From an uncultured Dorea sp. (GTDB taxonomy: Bacteria > Bacillota > Clostridia > Lachnospirales > Lachnospiraceae): a DNA stretch of 17,410 nt. Of this stretch, positions 1 through 5,652 are shown one piece after another. The stretch lies in the NCBI GenBank assembly GCA_934295165.1, contig CAKRAT010000045.1, positions 1-17,410 of the forward strand, written 5' to 3'. Numbering within the stretch: position 1 is the first letter of the stretch; every line of letters begins with the position of its first letter. The notes below the pieces were generated by a model. The model did not search any database, was not told the origin of the DNA, and saw nothing but the letters and a program-made list of their open reading frames with translations. Position numbers and translations under genes: made by a program.

Positions 1-642
1 CCAACGCCGAGATTTTTAGTATTTTATAATGGGACAAAAGAAGTGGAAGATTGTAGTGAATTCCGGTTATCTTCTGCGTATGAGAACCCGACAGAAGATC
101 CTGATCTGGAATTAAGAGTAACCATGTTGAATGTAAATGACGGTCATAACCCAGAATTGATGGAACACTGCAGAACATTAAAAGAATATGCACAGTATGT
201 GGCCAGAGTCAGAAAATATGCAGGAAAACAAAATGTTTCATTGGAAGAAGCAGTGACACGGGCAGTCAATGAATGCATAGAAGAAGGAATTCTGGTAGAT
301 TTTTTATTGAAAAATAAGACTGAGGTGATCAAAGTGAGCATCTATGAGTATGACAAAGAATTTGAAGAAAAGAAGTTGAGAAAAGCAGAGTATGAAGCCG
401 GAAGACAGGATGGAATCGAGATCGGAAGGCAGGATGGAATTGAAATTGGAAGACAGGACGGAATCGAGATCGGAAGACGGGACGGAATCGAGATCGGAAA
501 GCAGGAACTTCTGAAGAGCAAGGTGGAAAAGAAGTGGAAAAAAGGAAAAACAATAGAGCAGATAGCAGATGAGCTGGAAGAAGAGGTAATAATAATTCAA
601 CGGATTATAGAAGCATTATGCAAGAAAAAGGAAGAAAAATAA
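1..642 (+). CDS. Rpn-family nuclease, C-terminal part (copy 1, cut by the window edge)
   Basis: The frame is open from base 1 to the TAA at 640-642 (213 residues). It matches residues 128-352 of the complete Rpn gene at 2794-3852 almost throughout, so the start and the nuclease core lie left of the window. Rpn proteins (PDDEXK_2 / 'putative transposase' family) are PD-(D/E)XK DNA nucleases; some members are now known as anti-phage toxins. Seen here: a helical segment, then four 8-residue GRQDGIEI-type units (400-495), then a lysine-rich tail with a KKGKTIEQIADELEEE motif typical of the family's C-terminus. It differs from copy 2 mainly in a cluster around 205-295 and in repeat number. It ends CKKKEEK where copy 2 ends SKN. 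An internal GTG start at 334 is described separately. Family assignment is confident by similarity to copy 2; whether the missing N-terminus is intact cannot be seen. Confidence 0.9.
   Translation, partial: PTPRFLVFYNGTKEVEDCSEFRLSSAYENPTEDPDLELRVTMLNVNDGHNPELMEHCRTLKEYAQYVARVRKYAGKQNVSLEEAVTRAVNECIEEGILVDFLLKNKTEVIKVSIYEYDKEFEEKKLRKAEYEAGRQDGIEIGRQDGIEIGRQDGIEIGRRDGIEIGKQELLKSKVEKKWKKGKTIEQIADELEEEVIIIQRIIEALCKKKEEK
334..642 (+). CDS. Internal in-frame RpnS-like short protein (copy 1)
   Basis: A GTG at 334-336, in frame with the Rpn gene, is preceded by GAGGTGA (322-328), a 7-base match to the anti-Shine-Dalgarno consensus, with five bases between. Translation from it would give 102 residues beginning VSIYEYDKEF and covering the 4-unit repeat and the tail. 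Known for the family: some Rpn genes make a separate C-terminal protein (RpnS) that binds and blocks the full-length nuclease (RpnL), with a repeat-bearing helix at the dimer interface. Inference: this is the same arrangement. The site is identical in copy 2. No expression evidence is available here, and Rpn C-termini are diverse, so the match is by layout and not by sequence to a characterised RpnS. Confidence 0.55.
   Translation: MSIYEYDKEFEEKKLRKAEYEAGRQDGIEIGRQDGIEIGRQDGIEIGRRDGIEIGKQELLKSKVEKKWKKGKTIEQIADELEEEVIIIQRIIEALCKKKEEK
400..495 (+). repeat. 24-bp in-frame tandem repeat, 4 units (Rpn copy 1)
   Basis: Four back-to-back 24-bp units at 400, 424, 448 and 472 encode GRQDGIEI x3 and GRRDGIEI. 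Unit boundaries are exact and differences between units are mostly synonymous. Copy 2 has six units, so the array varies in length. Confidence 0.95.
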
Positions 643-644
643 TT

Positions 645-691
645 TAAAATCCCCCTCTCTGGAATGATAAGTTTCGGAGAGGGATTTTTTT
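645..691 (+). terminator. Probable intrinsic terminator after Rpn copy 1
   Basis: A left arm around 649-659 (atcccc-ctctc) pairs with ggagagggat around 676-685, leaving a C-rich bulge, and is followed by seven T's (685-691). It begins right after the Rpn stop codon. Confidence 0.7.
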
Positions 692-936
692 ATCGCCATG
701 CGTTCGTAAGGAGCTATTGAAAAATAACTACTTGTTATAATAATATAAAAAATGTGGGATACAAGATAAAAAGAGATATTTGAAAAATTAAAAGTTATGT
801 TTTAAAAAGATTACATAACGCTGATGTTGGAAAAAGGTAGTCAGATAGTTGTTGTATAAGTTGTGCAAGATAGTACACCGATGGAAATAATTAATTGTTG
901 AATGTACCTTTTGGGGAAAATAAAAGGAGGAGAACA
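692..936 (+). other. Intergenic region between Rpn copy 1 and DUF4375 copy A
   Basis: About 245 bp without an intact gene. It holds a decayed DUF4375 start (777-830, listed separately), preceded at 726-775 by AT-rich sequence loosely like the spacer upstream of DUF4375 copy B (shared AACTACT at 726 and 3917). I see no convincing promoter for the gene at 937. Confidence 0.6.
777..830 (+). pseudogene. Remnant of a DUF4375-like gene N-terminus
   Basis: Bases 777-819 align with 3982-4027 at the start of DUF4375 copy B. They share aaaattaaaag and aaagattacataac, with one codon deleted. In the matching frame the remnant reads F-E-K-L-K-V-M-F-stop-K-D-Y-I-T, against F-T-K-L-K-D-M-F-Q-E-K-D-Y-I-T in copy B. 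The in-frame TAA at 802-804 and loss of similarity past about 830 mark it as dead. It is closer to copy B than to its neighbour copy A, so it is probably a separate lost gene copy. Confidence 0.65.
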
Positions 937-1464
937 GTGGGGATTTTAGAAAAACTGAAAGAGAAGTTTAAATTAAAAGATTATAAAGAAATGACACCTA
1001 CAGAGATGTTGAGTCTTGATGATGAAAATCTGACAGAAGCAATATGGCACCGATATTTATCGGAGTTAGTTGGAGAACCAGTAGCGAATGTACTGGCAGA
1101 ATTATCTGGTGCTAGAAGGGTATATTATATATTGTATACTTTCGATATGTTAGCAGGAATAGGAATGAAAGGTGAAGTGTACTGTCTGGAAAATGATAAA
1201 GATATATTGCCATTTCTAATATCTGCACTGGAAGAGGTTGGGGCATATGAAAATAAACGCTTGGTAGAAGATTTTGCAGATAAATATAATCTGGATTTAA
1301 ATAATCTGAATGAAGATTGTTTTGAGAAACTTCGAATGAAGAATGAGGATAACAACAGTCCGGTTGATGAATTCGGAGAAGCTTATTTTAAAATGGTGAC
1401 ACATGAGAATGAACTTTACAAATGTCTTTTAATGTATGTGAGGCAGCATATAGAAGAATTCTAA
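937..1464 (+). CDS. DUF4375/DMP19-like small acidic protein (copy A)
   Basis: I start it at GTG 937, which follows AAGGAGG (924-930) with a 6-base spacer. The resulting N-terminus VGILEKLKEKFKLKDY lines up with MGLFTKLKDMFQEKDY of copy B (3975-4508). An upstream in-frame TTG at 895 has no ribosome site. The product is 175 residues, rich in Asp/Glu, with no signal peptide or membrane segment. Overall layout (LDDENL..., RRVYYILYTFDML, a SALEEVGAYENKRLVEDFA segment, YVRQHIEEF end) resembles the DUF4375 / DMP19 family, named after a Neisseria DNA-mimic protein. The family's usual NGGF-type motif is not clearly present, so membership is likely but not certain. By eye about 40% of residues match copy B. 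It follows Rpn copy 1, as copy B follows Rpn copy 2. Confidence 0.8.
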   Translation: MGILEKLKEKFKLKDYKEMTPTEMLSLDDENLTEAIWHRYLSELVGEPVANVLAELSGARRVYYILYTFDMLAGIGMKGEVYCLENDKDILPFLISALEEVGAYENKRLVEDFADKYNLDLNNLNEDCFEKLRMKNEDNNSPVDEFGEAYFKMVTHENELYKCLLMYVRQHIEEF

Positions 1465-1529
1465 AATGCCAAGTATCATCTATATTCTGGTTACGTTTTA
1501 GAAAAGGGGGTTTTTTATTGCATTTTGTC

Positions 1530-1606
1530 GTAAAAATCAGGAGACGGTTGAAAAAACAATAGTAATTCAGTTGATTAGTGAAACATTAAGGAAAAAAATA
1601 ATTTAA
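1530..1606 (+). pseudogene. Deleted Rpn remnant: leader fused to the C-terminal end
   Basis: Bases 1530-1554 match the leader of Rpn copy 2 (2728-2752) at 21 of 25 positions. They run straight into a tail (1547-1606) that reads VEKTIVIQLISETLRKKII-stop, like EEEVIIIQRIIEALCKKKEEK-stop of Rpn copy 1. The stop context aatttaaaatc is identical to 641-651. The roughly 1-kb body of the gene is missing. This looks like a third Rpn locus collapsed by an internal deletion. Confidence 0.6.
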
Positions 1607-1612
1607 AATCAG

Positions 1613-1664
1613 AGAGTATTGCAAAATAATTGATTTTTTGTAATTTTGCAACACACTCTTTTTT
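1613..1664. terminator. Probable terminator between convergent genes
   Basis: Arms 1613-1627 and 1643-1659 pair through TTGCAAAAT plus an outer AGAGT with one mismatched patch. A T-run follows at 1659-1664 on the plus strand, and A-rich sequence on the other side could serve the minus-strand gene ending at 1695. It sits between the plus-strand remnant and the minus-strand membrane gene. Confidence 0.55.
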
Positions 1665-1694
1665 ATGTACTATTTTGCAGTTAAGAGAAAACGC

Positions 1695-2366
1695 TTAATC
1701 ATCGCTAAGGATGTCTAGTAAAAAACAGAATAATTCAAAAACATCAGTACAAATATCTAACGCACAATTTATTGCATTGGACATTGTGGGAGGATATTGC
1801 TGGGAACGATATACATCGTAAGCAAAACATAAAGTAAAAGTAATAGCTCCAAACCAAGATACGAGAATACATTTTATTCCGAATAGTCGTAAAATAATCC
1901 GGGCGCAAAGAAGCGCAAATACCATAATACATAATATTTTACCCAAGTTACAGAAGTAGTCGGGTCTGACAGTTGCAAAGACAGTCATTGTGCCTGTAAG
2001 ACAAACAGTAACCAGAAAAGCTTTTGTAACAACATCTGATGAAAATCCACCATATAATTGAACAGCTAATGAAAGTGCAACTCCAATTTGTATAATAGCT
2101 ATGTTGTAACCAATAAAACTTATAACAGGATTGGTGGATATTGTTACAATGAGACAGCCGAGTTGAAAGAAAATAATAAATAGTAATAAAACAATCCAAG
2201 GCTTAATGAATTTCGTAACATCCTTAACTGTTATACAAAGAATAAGATTAATAATAAAACCGTAAAGAAGAGTTCCACATAAGACGAGATTATAAGTACG
2301 TCGTGAAATCTGGGAATCCTGTGTGAGAAATCGTTTCTCTTTTCGGTCAATAGAAGCTGTAGACAT
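1695..2366 (-). CDS. Bax inhibitor-1-like (BI-1/YbhL family) membrane protein
   Basis: A 223-residue protein made almost wholly of hydrophobic helices. About six or seven membrane segments are visible, beginning near residues 26-48, 53-77, 79-108, 112-138 and 140-165, with two more after that. The later part (FGAITFTLCFAYDVYRSQQYP, then a final helix ALDICTDVFELFCFLLDIL) matches the BI-1 pattern of a penultimate helix followed by Tyr-Asp and a last amphipathic helix. BI-1 proteins are membrane proteins thought to leak calcium or protons; bacterial roles are poorly known. ATG 2364-2366 is preceded by AGAGGTAA on the minus strand. A good promoter lies upstream (2439-2467). It is the only minus-strand gene in the window and splits the Rpn/DUF4375 array. 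Family call is moderately confident; function is not inferred. Confidence 0.75.
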   Translation of the reverse strand: MSTASIDRKEKRFLTQDSQISRRTYNLVLCGTLLYGFIINLILCITVKDVTKFIKPWIVLLLFIIFFQLGCLIVTISTNPVISFIGYNIAIIQIGVALSLAVQLYGGFSSDVVTKAFLVTVCLTGTMTVFATVRPDYFCNLGKILCIMVFALLCARIILRLFGIKCILVSWFGAITFTLCFAYDVYRSQQYPPTMSNAINCALDICTDVFELFCFLLDILSDD

Positions 2367-2438
2367 AATAGTTACCTCTTTTCTTCTGAAATAAAATTAT
2401 ATGCATGAGGGTTGTTAAAAGCCGCTTATGTTATATGT

Positions 2439-2467
2439 ATTATAACAAGAGGAGGCGGCAATAACAA
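2439..2467 (-). promoter_or_regulatory. Sigma-A-type promoter for the BI-1-like gene
   Basis: On the minus strand, TTGTTA (2462-2467) and a perfect TATAAT (2439-2444) are separated by 17 bases. They lie about 70 bases ahead of the start codon at 2366. Confidence 0.7.
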
Positions 2468-2474
2468 GGTGAGC

Positions 2475-2570
2475 TGTTTGTCAGAATCATTTACTGTAAA
2501 ATTATGATCGAAAATAAAAAAATGAAGAATCTTGGAAATTTCGGGATGAAGTATTTATATTTCCGATATA
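2475..2570 (+). repeat. Relic copy of the Rpn-to-DUF4375 spacer
   Basis: tgtttgtcagaatcattta (2475-2493) matches 3855-3873 with two differences. tatttatatttccgatata (2552-2570) matches 3923-3942 with one inserted base. The two blocks keep similar spacing (77 versus 68 bp). At 3853-3974 this sequence is the spacer between Rpn copy 2 and DUF4375 copy B, so its presence here suggests another lost unit. Confidence 0.55.
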
Positions 2571-2765
2571 ACAGGAAAGTATATTTGAAGAAATATATTG
2601 AATAATATTTATTTATATGTTAATCTGTAACAAAGCATATTTCAAAAGAAATCTAAGGTATATAAAGACCTATACCATCTATGATCTGATTACATTTCAG
2701 AAATCTATGCTTTTATACCAATCAATTGTAAAAAGCAGGAGATGACTGAAAAGAGTAAGCAGACA

Positions 2766-2785
2766 TCCTCCTGCATACAGGAGGA
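2766..2785 (+). promoter_or_regulatory. Perfect hairpin burying the Shine-Dalgarno of Rpn copy 2
   Basis: TCCTCCTG (2766-2773), loop CATA, then CAGGAGGA (2778-2785): eight continuous base pairs, five of them G-C. The whole AGGAGG ribosome site (2779-2784) is inside the right arm, nine bases ahead of ATG 2794. As RNA this would hide the ribosome site and hold down translation of full-length Rpn. Confidence 0.7.
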
Positions 2786-2793
2786 AACTGAAT

Positions 2794-3852
2794 ATGGCAA
2801 AAAGAAAGAGTCAGAAAAGACGTAATCAAAAGTATCAGGTAAACAACCGTCAGCTAAAGGCGAAACGAGCATACAAAGATACGATTTTTAGAATGTTATA
2901 TCATGACAAAGAAAATCTGTTATCATTGTATAATGCAGTGAATGGAAAAGATTATACAGATCCGGAAGAGTTGCAGATTGTTACATTGGAAAATGCGATT
3001 TATATGGGAATGAAGAATGACCTGGCATTTATCATGGATATGAATTTATATCTGTATGAACACCAGTCAACATATAATCCGAATATTCCGCTTCGGAATT
3101 TGTTCTATATTGCGGATGAGTATCAAAGATTAGTGGTTCGGCAATCATTATATTCAACGGTGATACAAAAGATACCAACGCCGAGATTTTTAGTATTTTA
3201 TAATGGGACAAAAGAAGTGGAAGATTGTAGTGAATTCCGGTTATCTTCTGCATATGAGAACCCGGCAGAAGATCCTGATCTGGAATTAAGAGTAACCATG
3301 TTGAATGTAAATGACGGTCATAACCCAGAATTGATGGAGCACTGCAGAACATTAAAAGAATATGCACAGTATGTAGCAAAAGTCAGAAAATATGCGGCAA
3401 AACAGAATGTTTCATTGGAATCGGCGGTGACACAAGCAGTTGATGAATGCATAGCCGAGGGAGTTCTGGCAGATTTTTTATTGAAAAATAAGACTGAGGT
3501 GATCAAAGTGAGCATTTATGAATATGACAAAGAGTTTGAAGAAAAGAAGTTGAGAAAAGCAGAATATGAAGCCGGAAGACAGGACGGAATTGAGATCGGA
3601 AGACGGGATGGAATCGAGATTGGAAGACAGGACGGAATCGAAATCGGAAGACAGGACGGAATTGAGATCGGAAGAAGGAACGGAATCGAAATTGGAAGAC
3701 AGGACGGAATCGAGATCGGAAAGAAGGAACTTCTGAAAAGTCAGGTCAAAAAGAAGTGGAAAAAAGGAAAAACAATAGAGCAGATAGCAGATGATTTGGA
3801 AGAAGAGGTAATAATAATTCAACAAATTATTGAAGCATTAAGCAAGAATTAG
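2794..3852 (+). CDS. Rpn-family PD-(D/E)XK nuclease, full length (copy 2)
   Basis: A 352-residue member of the Rpn / PDDEXK_2 family. The first 25 residues are very basic (KRKSQKRRNQK...). The nuclease core follows at about 26-235: KDTIFRMLYHDKENLLSLYNA, then D76 (NDLAF), then E89-H-Q91 in LYEHQST, matching the family's D...ExQ active-site pattern, then NIPLRNLFYIADEY. Residues 239-352 form the C-terminal domain: V239 at an internal start, six GRQDGIEI-type units (261-308) and a KKGKTIEQIADDLEEE tail. Known: Rpn proteins cut DNA and some are anti-phage toxins checked by their own C-terminal fragment. Older annotations say 'transposase', but no terminal repeats or mobile-element ends are visible. 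ATG 2794 follows AGGAGG held in a hairpin. A DUF4375-like gene follows 122 bp downstream. The catalytic residues look intact, so it is probably active. Confidence 0.92.
   Translation: MAKRKSQKRRNQKYQVNNRQLKAKRAYKDTIFRMLYHDKENLLSLYNAVNGKDYTDPEELQIVTLENAIYMGMKNDLAFIMDMNLYLYEHQSTYNPNIPLRNLFYIADEYQRLVVRQSLYSTVIQKIPTPRFLVFYNGTKEVEDCSEFRLSSAYENPAEDPDLELRVTMLNVNDGHNPELMEHCRTLKEYAQYVAKVRKYAAKQNVSLESAVTQAVDECIAEGVLADFLLKNKTEVIKVSIYEYDKEFEEKKLRKAEYEAGRQDGIEIGRRDGIEIGRQDGIEIGRQDGIEIGRRNGIEIGRQDGIEIGKKELLKSQVKKKWKKGKTIEQIADDLEEEVIIIQQIIEALSKN
3508..3852 (+). CDS. Internal in-frame RpnS-like short protein (copy 2)
   Basis: GTG 3508-3510 is in frame at Rpn residue 239. It follows GAGGTGA (3496-3502) at five bases, the same site as in copy 1. 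The product would be 114 residues: VSIYEYDKEF, six 8-residue repeats, then the lysine-rich tail. In described Rpn systems the separately made C-terminal protein neutralises the full-length nuclease. Here the internal ribosome site is unstructured as far as I can see, while the full-length gene's site is buried in a hairpin, which would favour the short form. This is inferred from layout; proof needs ribosome profiling or a reporter. Confidence 0.58.
   Translation: MSIYEYDKEFEEKKLRKAEYEAGRQDGIEIGRRDGIEIGRQDGIEIGRQDGIEIGRRNGIEIGRQDGIEIGKKELLKSQVKKKWKKGKTIEQIADDLEEEVIIIQQIIEALSKN
3574..3717 (+). repeat. 24-bp in-frame tandem repeat, 6 units (Rpn copy 2)
   Basis: Units begin at 3574, 3598, 3622, 3646, 3670 and 3694. 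They encode GRQDGIEI with variants GRRDGIEI (unit 2) and GRRNGIEI (unit 5). Each unit is itself two four-residue steps. Two more units than copy 1, with no frame change. Confidence 0.95.
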
Positions 3853-3974
3853 GATGTTTGTCGGAAGCATTTAATAATTTGTAGTATAATAAAGCAGAAG
3901 CTGCATGGTTTAACAAAACTACTATTTATATTTCCCGATATAAAAAGAATAAAGAGAAAAAGAGGAAAAAAGCA

Positions 3975-4508
3975 ATGGGATTATTTACAAAATTAAAAGA
4001 TATGTTTCAGGAGAAAGATTACATAACAATGACTCAGGAAGAATTGTTCAGATTGGATGACGTAGATCTTGAGATTGCGGTATCAGATAGACTTTATGCA
4101 AAGTGTAAAGCCGGGGAGCCGGAAAACAGCATATTACAGGATGCGACAGAAACGCAGAGAATATATTATGTGTTACACAGGTATGGTATGATGATTGGTG
4201 AGAAAAAAGAGCACGGGGAATATTCGGTGGAAAAGAATCGTGAGCTCATTCCGCTTCTGATACCGGCGATGGAAAAAGTGGGAGCAGTAGAGAATAAAGA
4301 GCTGCTGATGCGCTTTGCAGACCGGTACAATCTGTATCTGGATGATCTGGATATAGAGCAGTTCCACAGACTCAAAAAGATGAAGAATGAGAATAAGCAG
4401 AGTCCGGTAGAAGAATTCAAGGAAGCATATTATGATCTGATGGGAGAAAGCGATGAATTAGATACTTGTCTTATGGCTTATATCAGACAGCATCTGGAAG
4501 AAGTCTGA
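3975..4508 (+). CDS. DUF4375/DMP19-like small acidic protein (copy B)
   Basis: A 177-residue soluble protein with by my count about 38 acidic and 24 basic residues, so clearly negative. It shares layout with copy A: MGLFTKLKDMFQEKDY, LFRLDDVDL, TQRIYYVLHRYGMM, IPAMEKVGAVENKELLMRFADRYNLYLDDLD, and the end AYIRQHLEEV. The pattern fits the DUF4375 / DMP19 family; DMP19 is a DNA-mimic protein, but mimicry here is only a guess from charge and family. ATG 3975 follows a GAGG (3962-3965). A TATAAT at 3885-3890 upstream lacks a well-spaced -35 box. It sits 122 bp after Rpn copy 2 and four bases before the next gene, with which it is probably co-translated. Confidence 0.82.
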   Translation: MGLFTKLKDMFQEKDYITMTQEELFRLDDVDLEIAVSDRLYAKCKAGEPENSILQDATETQRIYYVLHRYGMMIGEKKEHGEYSVEKNRELIPLLIPAMEKVGAVENKELLMRFADRYNLYLDDLDIEQFHRLKKMKNENKQSPVEEFKEAYYDLMGESDELDTCLMAYIRQHLEEV

Positions 4509-4512
4509 TAAG

Positions 4513-5544
4513 ATGAGATATTCATATTTTGTGATAAAACGTACATGTATATTACTGGTAGAAATGCTGATTATTCTGCTTGCATATATCGGAAGTCTTG
4601 TAAATCTTCCGGTTTTGCTTCTCGTAATTGTGGGAACGGCATACAGTATCCTTCGGTTGGGATGCATGATTGCGGATAAGATAAATCGTCCGGTTCGTAA
4701 GCGGTTGGAATACAGGAGGATGACAACGGGAAGAATATGGAACCGGTGGGATTCCTCAAAAGGAAAAGAATTAAAGAAATTTACACCCGGTAAACTGATA
4801 TTTGGAAAGATAAGCTTCCGTATGGAGGACAAGCCGTACGGATATAAGCAGATCTACTGGACAATTGACAGCCTGCTTCAATTGATAAATTCCTGGTTCT
4901 TCATAGAAGCCGGAATACGACTGGAGTGGCTGAAGGGATTAAGCTTACGTGAGGAGACTGGCATACTCAAAGGATTCGTGAAAGGAAATGTACTACAGGA
5001 GCTGGCAGAACAGGGTGGTATGGCGGAAGTAACGTATTACCGGTATTCCGGTATTATAAAAGATATAAAGGTAATCGGACGCAAGTCTCCGGTGAAAGAA
5101 GTGGAAGTCTGGCATGAATGGAATAAAAGGTATGAATATGTGCAGTTAAATCATATTCGGTTGGGTGGTGCTTTTAATCTGTTCTATGAGGCTTTAAAAC
5201 GAATATCGAATGGAAAGAAATTGCGCTGGAATTATAATGGAAGTGCTGACTTTCAGGAAATAAATTTTACACAGTTAGATGATAAGGAAATAAAGGAAAA
5301 AATACTGAACGCAGAAGAGGTATATTTTCTGATAAGCCGTCCGAAAGATAAAGTCGTATTAGAACAGGGGAAAAAAGCGAAAGACCAGTTGATTGAACGG
5401 AAAGTCTGGGATGGAGAACTATATACAGGGGTACATTTCTTCGGAAGAGACAATGTTGAGATTATGGGAGCCAAAGGGATAAAGACAATGAAGTGGCTGA
5501 TGAAAGAGTGCAGAAGCCGCGGCTATAAGGTGCGGGAAGTCTGA
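4513..5544 (+). CDS. Unrecognised membrane-anchored protein
   Basis: A 343-residue protein that I do not recognise. Residues about 8-28 and 30-52 are two strongly hydrophobic helices (CILLVEMLIILLAYIGSLV; LPVLLLVIVGTAYSILRLG). The remaining 290 residues are soluble, basic and rich in Trp and Tyr (WTIDSLLQLINSWFFIEAG; EVWHEWNKRYEYVQLNHIRLGGAFNLFYEAL; TMKWLMKECRSRGYKVREV). No catalytic motif stands out. The start is four bases after DUF4375 copy B, with only a weak ribosome site (ggaagaag, inside the upstream gene), pointing to translational coupling. The position ties it to the Rpn/DUF4375 unit, but there is no counterpart after copy A. Confidence 0.75.
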   Translation: MRYSYFVIKRTCILLVEMLIILLAYIGSLVNLPVLLLVIVGTAYSILRLGCMIADKINRPVRKRLEYRRMTTGRIWNRWDSSKGKELKKFTPGKLIFGKISFRMEDKPYGYKQIYWTIDSLLQLINSWFFIEAGIRLEWLKGLSLREETGILKGFVKGNVLQELAEQGGMAEVTYYRYSGIIKDIKVIGRKSPVKEVEVWHEWNKRYEYVQLNHIRLGGAFNLFYEALKRISNGKKLRWNYNGSADFQEINFTQLDDKEIKEKILNAEEVYFLISRPKDKVVLEQGKKAKDQLIERKVWDGELYTGVHFFGRDNVEIMGAKGIKTMKWLMKECRSRGYKVREV

Positions 5545-5652
5545 ACGGAAAAGCGGAATACAATGACTGAATGTATTATCCTGGTGGATTCACCAAATGT
5601 GTTGTAGACGCATATCTTAATACAGATAGAACCGCCAAGGAGCAAAAAGATT

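Larger units (their letters stand above)
2468..2793 (+). other. AT-rich leader region before Rpn copy 2
   Basis: About 325 bp with no gene. It includes a relic of the Rpn-DUF4375 spacer (2475-2570, listed separately), a small GGTATA/TATACC inverted repeat near 2659-2678, and the hairpin over the Rpn ribosome site (2766-2785). I see only weak promoter candidates, for example TTGAAT-17-TAATCT around 2598-2626. Confidence 0.5.
3175..3852 (+). repeat. Long direct repeat of 1-642 (Rpn C-terminal half)
   Basis: This segment repeats window bases 1-642 in the same orientation, with long identical runs (the first 60 or so bases are identical). Differences are a cluster near 3385-3475, two extra 24-bp units and a shorter end. 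Such a repeat could recombine and delete the 3.2 kb between, including DUF4375 copy A and the BI-1-like gene. Confidence 0.9.

Noticed and set aside
400..495. Tandem repeats as a CRISPR array
   Set aside because: Units are contiguous, coding and in frame, with no unique spacers; the same holds for 3574-3717.
304..600. Minus-strand open frames across the Rpn repeats (also 3478-3825)
   Set aside because: They mirror the repeat on the other strand, have no ribosome site, and the plus frame has clear family similarity.
895..936. TTG start at 895 for DUF4375 copy A
   Set aside because: No ribosome site, and the extra residues are not matched in copy B; GTG 937 has AAGGAGG.
2794..3852. Rpn gene as part of an insertion sequence
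   Set aside because: The old 'putative transposase' label comes from the family name; no terminal inverted repeats or target duplications are visible.
3885..3890. TATAAT ahead of DUF4375 copy B as a promoter
   Set aside because: The only TTG-type -35 candidate (TTGTCG, 3858) is 21 bases away, too far for a standard promoter, so not listed as a feature.
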